Part shown: positions 7,155 to 8,613 of the stretch, piece by piece
Layout: each line of letters opens with the position of its first letter
How positions within the stretch are numbered: position 1 is the first letter of the stretch
Source of the DNA: Oscillospiraceae bacterium
GTDB lineage: Bacteria; Bacillota; Clostridia; Saccharofermentanales; Saccharofermentanaceae
NCBI GenBank assembly: GCA_902795955.1
Contig: CADBNJ010000185.1
Location: forward strand, 1-8,613
DNA length: 8,613 bases
Direction: 5' to 3'
Notes under the pieces: model-generated
Told to the model about the DNA's origin: nothing
Database searches by the model: none
What the model saw: the letters and a program-made list of their open reading frames with translations, nothing else
Made by a program: the position numbers and the translations under genes

Positions 7155-7970
7155 TTATCTGCCGCTTCCTGCGACGATCTCAGTTATTTCCTGTGTTATT
7201 GCGCTCTGTCTTGCGCGGTTGTACTGCAGCGACAGATCATCGATCATTGCCTGTGCGTTCTTCTCCGCGGAATCCATAGCCATTCTTCTTGCTGCCACTT
7301 CGCTCGCGAAACTCTCTCTTACGGCTTCGGTGATGGCGCCTGTCACATACTCGGGCACTGCGTGGTTGAGCACTGTCAGCTCATCAGGCTCGAAGATCAT
7401 GCCTGACTTTCTCGCATTCTCGTCCTTGGTAAGAGGGAGGATCCATCTGACTTCCGCTATCTGTGTCATCATGTTCACGTAGCGTGTGCAGACGATGCCG
7501 AGCCTGTCATATTCCTCCGTAATGAAGTCTTCGCAAAGTGTCTTTGTCAGTTCCTTTGCTTCATGATATGAGAAGGTCTCAGATGATACAAATTCGGAAT
7601 CAGTCCTGTCACAGATACGCCTGCCCAGAGGAATGATCTCACACTTGTCATAGTCTCTTAAGAGCCTGAAGATATTCGCGTTATATCCGCCTGCAAGACC
7701 TCTGTCTCCTGCGATGACGATGAGCTTTGTCCTGTCGGAATTCTCAGGACTGCCGGATTCACGGAGATAAGGGCTTTTCCTGCATTCAGGCGCGAGGGTC
7801 AGTTCCTTGACCATGGATTCCAGAGCGCCGAGGTACTCTTTGGTCTTGGCCATCTCCTCGTTGGCGCGGCGGATCTTCGATGAGGCAACGAGGCCCATCG
7901 CTTTCGTGAGGTGGAGGGAAGAGTCCACACTCTTGATCCTTATCCTGAGTTGTTTTGTATCTGCACCCAT
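7155..7970 (-). CDS. atpG: F1F0 ATP synthase subunit gamma
   Basis: Gamma is the rotating central shaft that turns inside the alpha3beta3 ring. This 271-residue protein has the expected layout: an N-terminal coiled-coil helix (about 3-60) with the conserved LTKAMGLVASSKIRRA stretch (21-36), a Rossmann-like middle with LIVIAGDRGLAGGYN (83-97), and a C-terminal helix (about 208-271) ending ITQEITEIVAGSGR (258-271). The last segment matches the family signature except that Ser replaces the usual Ala after the final Gly. It is somewhat shorter than the E. coli subunit (287 residues), apparently from loop trimming in the middle domain. Its ATG immediately follows the atpA TAA with no intervening base, a geometry that suggests translational coupling; the probable ribosome site AAGGA lies inside the end of atpA. 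Confidence 0.97.
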   Translation of the reverse strand: MGADTKQLRIRIKSVDSSLHLTKAMGLVASSKIRRANEEMAKTKEYLGALESMVKELTLAPECRKSPYLRESGSPENSDRTKLIVIAGDRGLAGGYNANIFRLLRDYDKCEIIPLGRRICDRTDSEFVSSETFSYHEAKELTKTLCEDFITEEYDRLGIVCTRYVNMMTQIAEVRWILPLTKDENARKSGMIFEPDELTVLNHAVPEYVTGAITEAVRESFASEVAARRMAMDSAEKNAQAMIDDLSLQYNRARQSAITQEITEIVAGSGR

Positions 7971-8613
7971 TTACATCAATTCCTTCATCTCATCGAGGAC
8001 TTTCTTGATAGTCTCGATATCGAAATCCTCCATTTGGTTATGCTCGATCCTCTCGAGGAAATACTGATAATCAGTGTTCAATTTATCATAGAGCTTCTGC
8101 TCATATTCGCTTACTCTGTTTACGGGATACGGATCGAGATATCCGTTGATGACGGCATAGACTATGGCGACCTGGCAGCCCATGGATACGGGGCTGTTGC
8201 GCTTCTGCTTCAATACTTCGACGATCCTCTCGCCTAATGCAAGTCTTGCCTTGGTATCCGCATCGAGATCCGAACCGAACTGAGCGAAGCTCTGGAGTTC
8301 TCTGTACTGTGAGTAGAGGAGCTTCAATGTTCCTGCGACCTTTTTCATACCCTTGAGCTGTGCGGCGCCGCCTACACGGCTTACCGAGATACCCGGGTTG
8401 ATAGCCGGCATGATGCCTGCGTGGAACAGCTCGGTCTCGAGGAATATCTGACCGTCAGTGATAGATATAACGTTGGTGGGGATGTATGCCGATACATCGC
8501 CTGCCTGTGTCTCGATGATGGGAAGCGCGGTAAGCGAACCTCCGCCGTATTCCTCACTCATCCTTGCCGCACGTTCAAGCAGCCTTGAATGCAGATAGAA
8601 TACATCACCGGGA
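7971..8613 (-). CDS. atpA: F1F0 ATP synthase subunit alpha (C-terminal 213 residues, 5' end outside window)
   Basis: The frame is open to the right edge, so this is the C-terminal part of a subunit normally about 500 residues long; the ATG at 8561 is internal. It starts at [16 protein letters not shown], which follows the nucleotide-binding core, then shows [20 protein letters not shown] (26-45 of the visible part), the signature [10 protein letters not shown] (69-78), and the arginine finger Arg79, which reaches into the catalytic site of the neighbouring beta subunit. The rest is the C-terminal helical bundle, ending MKELM. Alpha binds nucleotide without catalysis and alternates with beta in the F1 ring. 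The P-loop would lie outside the window. Order and direction agree with the standard bacterial operon, so atpH, atpF, atpE and atpB are expected beyond the right edge if the usual arrangement holds. Confidence 0.97.
   Translation of the reverse strand, partial: PGDVFYLHSRLLERAARMSEEYGGGSLTALPIIETQAGDVSAYIPTNVISITDGQIFLETELFHAGIMPAINPGISVSRVGGAAQLKGMKKVAGTLKLLYSQYRELQSFAQFGSDLDADTKARLALGERIVEVLKQKRNSPVSMGCQVAIVYAVINGYLDPYPVNRVSEYEQKLYDKLNTDYQYFLERIEHNQMEDFDIETIKKVLDEMKELM

Overview
The window reads as a chromosomal segment of a Gram-positive anaerobe of the class Clostridia, probably Lachnospiraceae or a close relative. Three things point there: the EAL-domain protein at the left edge matches the form I know from that family, the ATP synthase has a bacterial F-type atpA-G-D-C order, and the genes are closely packed behind strong GGAGG-type ribosome binding sites. 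The taxonomic call is recognition from memory, not a search result. Base composition is balanced, with no block that looks foreign.

Left part (1-5428, plus strand). The window opens inside a cyclic-di-GMP phosphodiesterase gene (EAL domain complete, upstream part cut off). After a 35-base gap come six genes in the same direction with gaps of only 4 to 22 bases: a VOC/glyoxalase-fold protein, a HAD-type phosphatase, a sn-glycerol-1-phosphate dehydrogenase (EgsA/AraM type), a GNAT acetyltransferase, a single-chain GNAT-nitroreductase fusion, and an alpha/beta hydrolase. They are probably one transcript. Apart from the dehydrogenase they are broad families whose substrates cannot be read from sequence; together they look like a small-molecule modification, repair or detoxification set.

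Right part (5449-8613, minus strand). Four genes of the F1 sector of ATP synthase run leftward in the order atpA (partial, cut by the right edge), atpG, atpD, atpC. They are tightly coupled; the atpA stop codon touches the atpG start codon. The epsilon subunit (atpC) is only 87 residues and lacks the whole C-terminal helical domain used elsewhere for inhibition. The remaining ATP synthase genes would lie beyond the right edge.

The two blocks converge at 5429-5448 with only 20 bases between stop codons and no clear terminator. I see no RNA genes, CRISPR arrays, insertion sequences or prophage genes. Nothing here is convincingly a new defence or mobile system. The best leads are the fused acetyltransferase-nitroreductase within its six-gene cluster, the bacterial G1P dehydrogenase beside a phosphatase, and the epsilon subunit without its regulatory domain.
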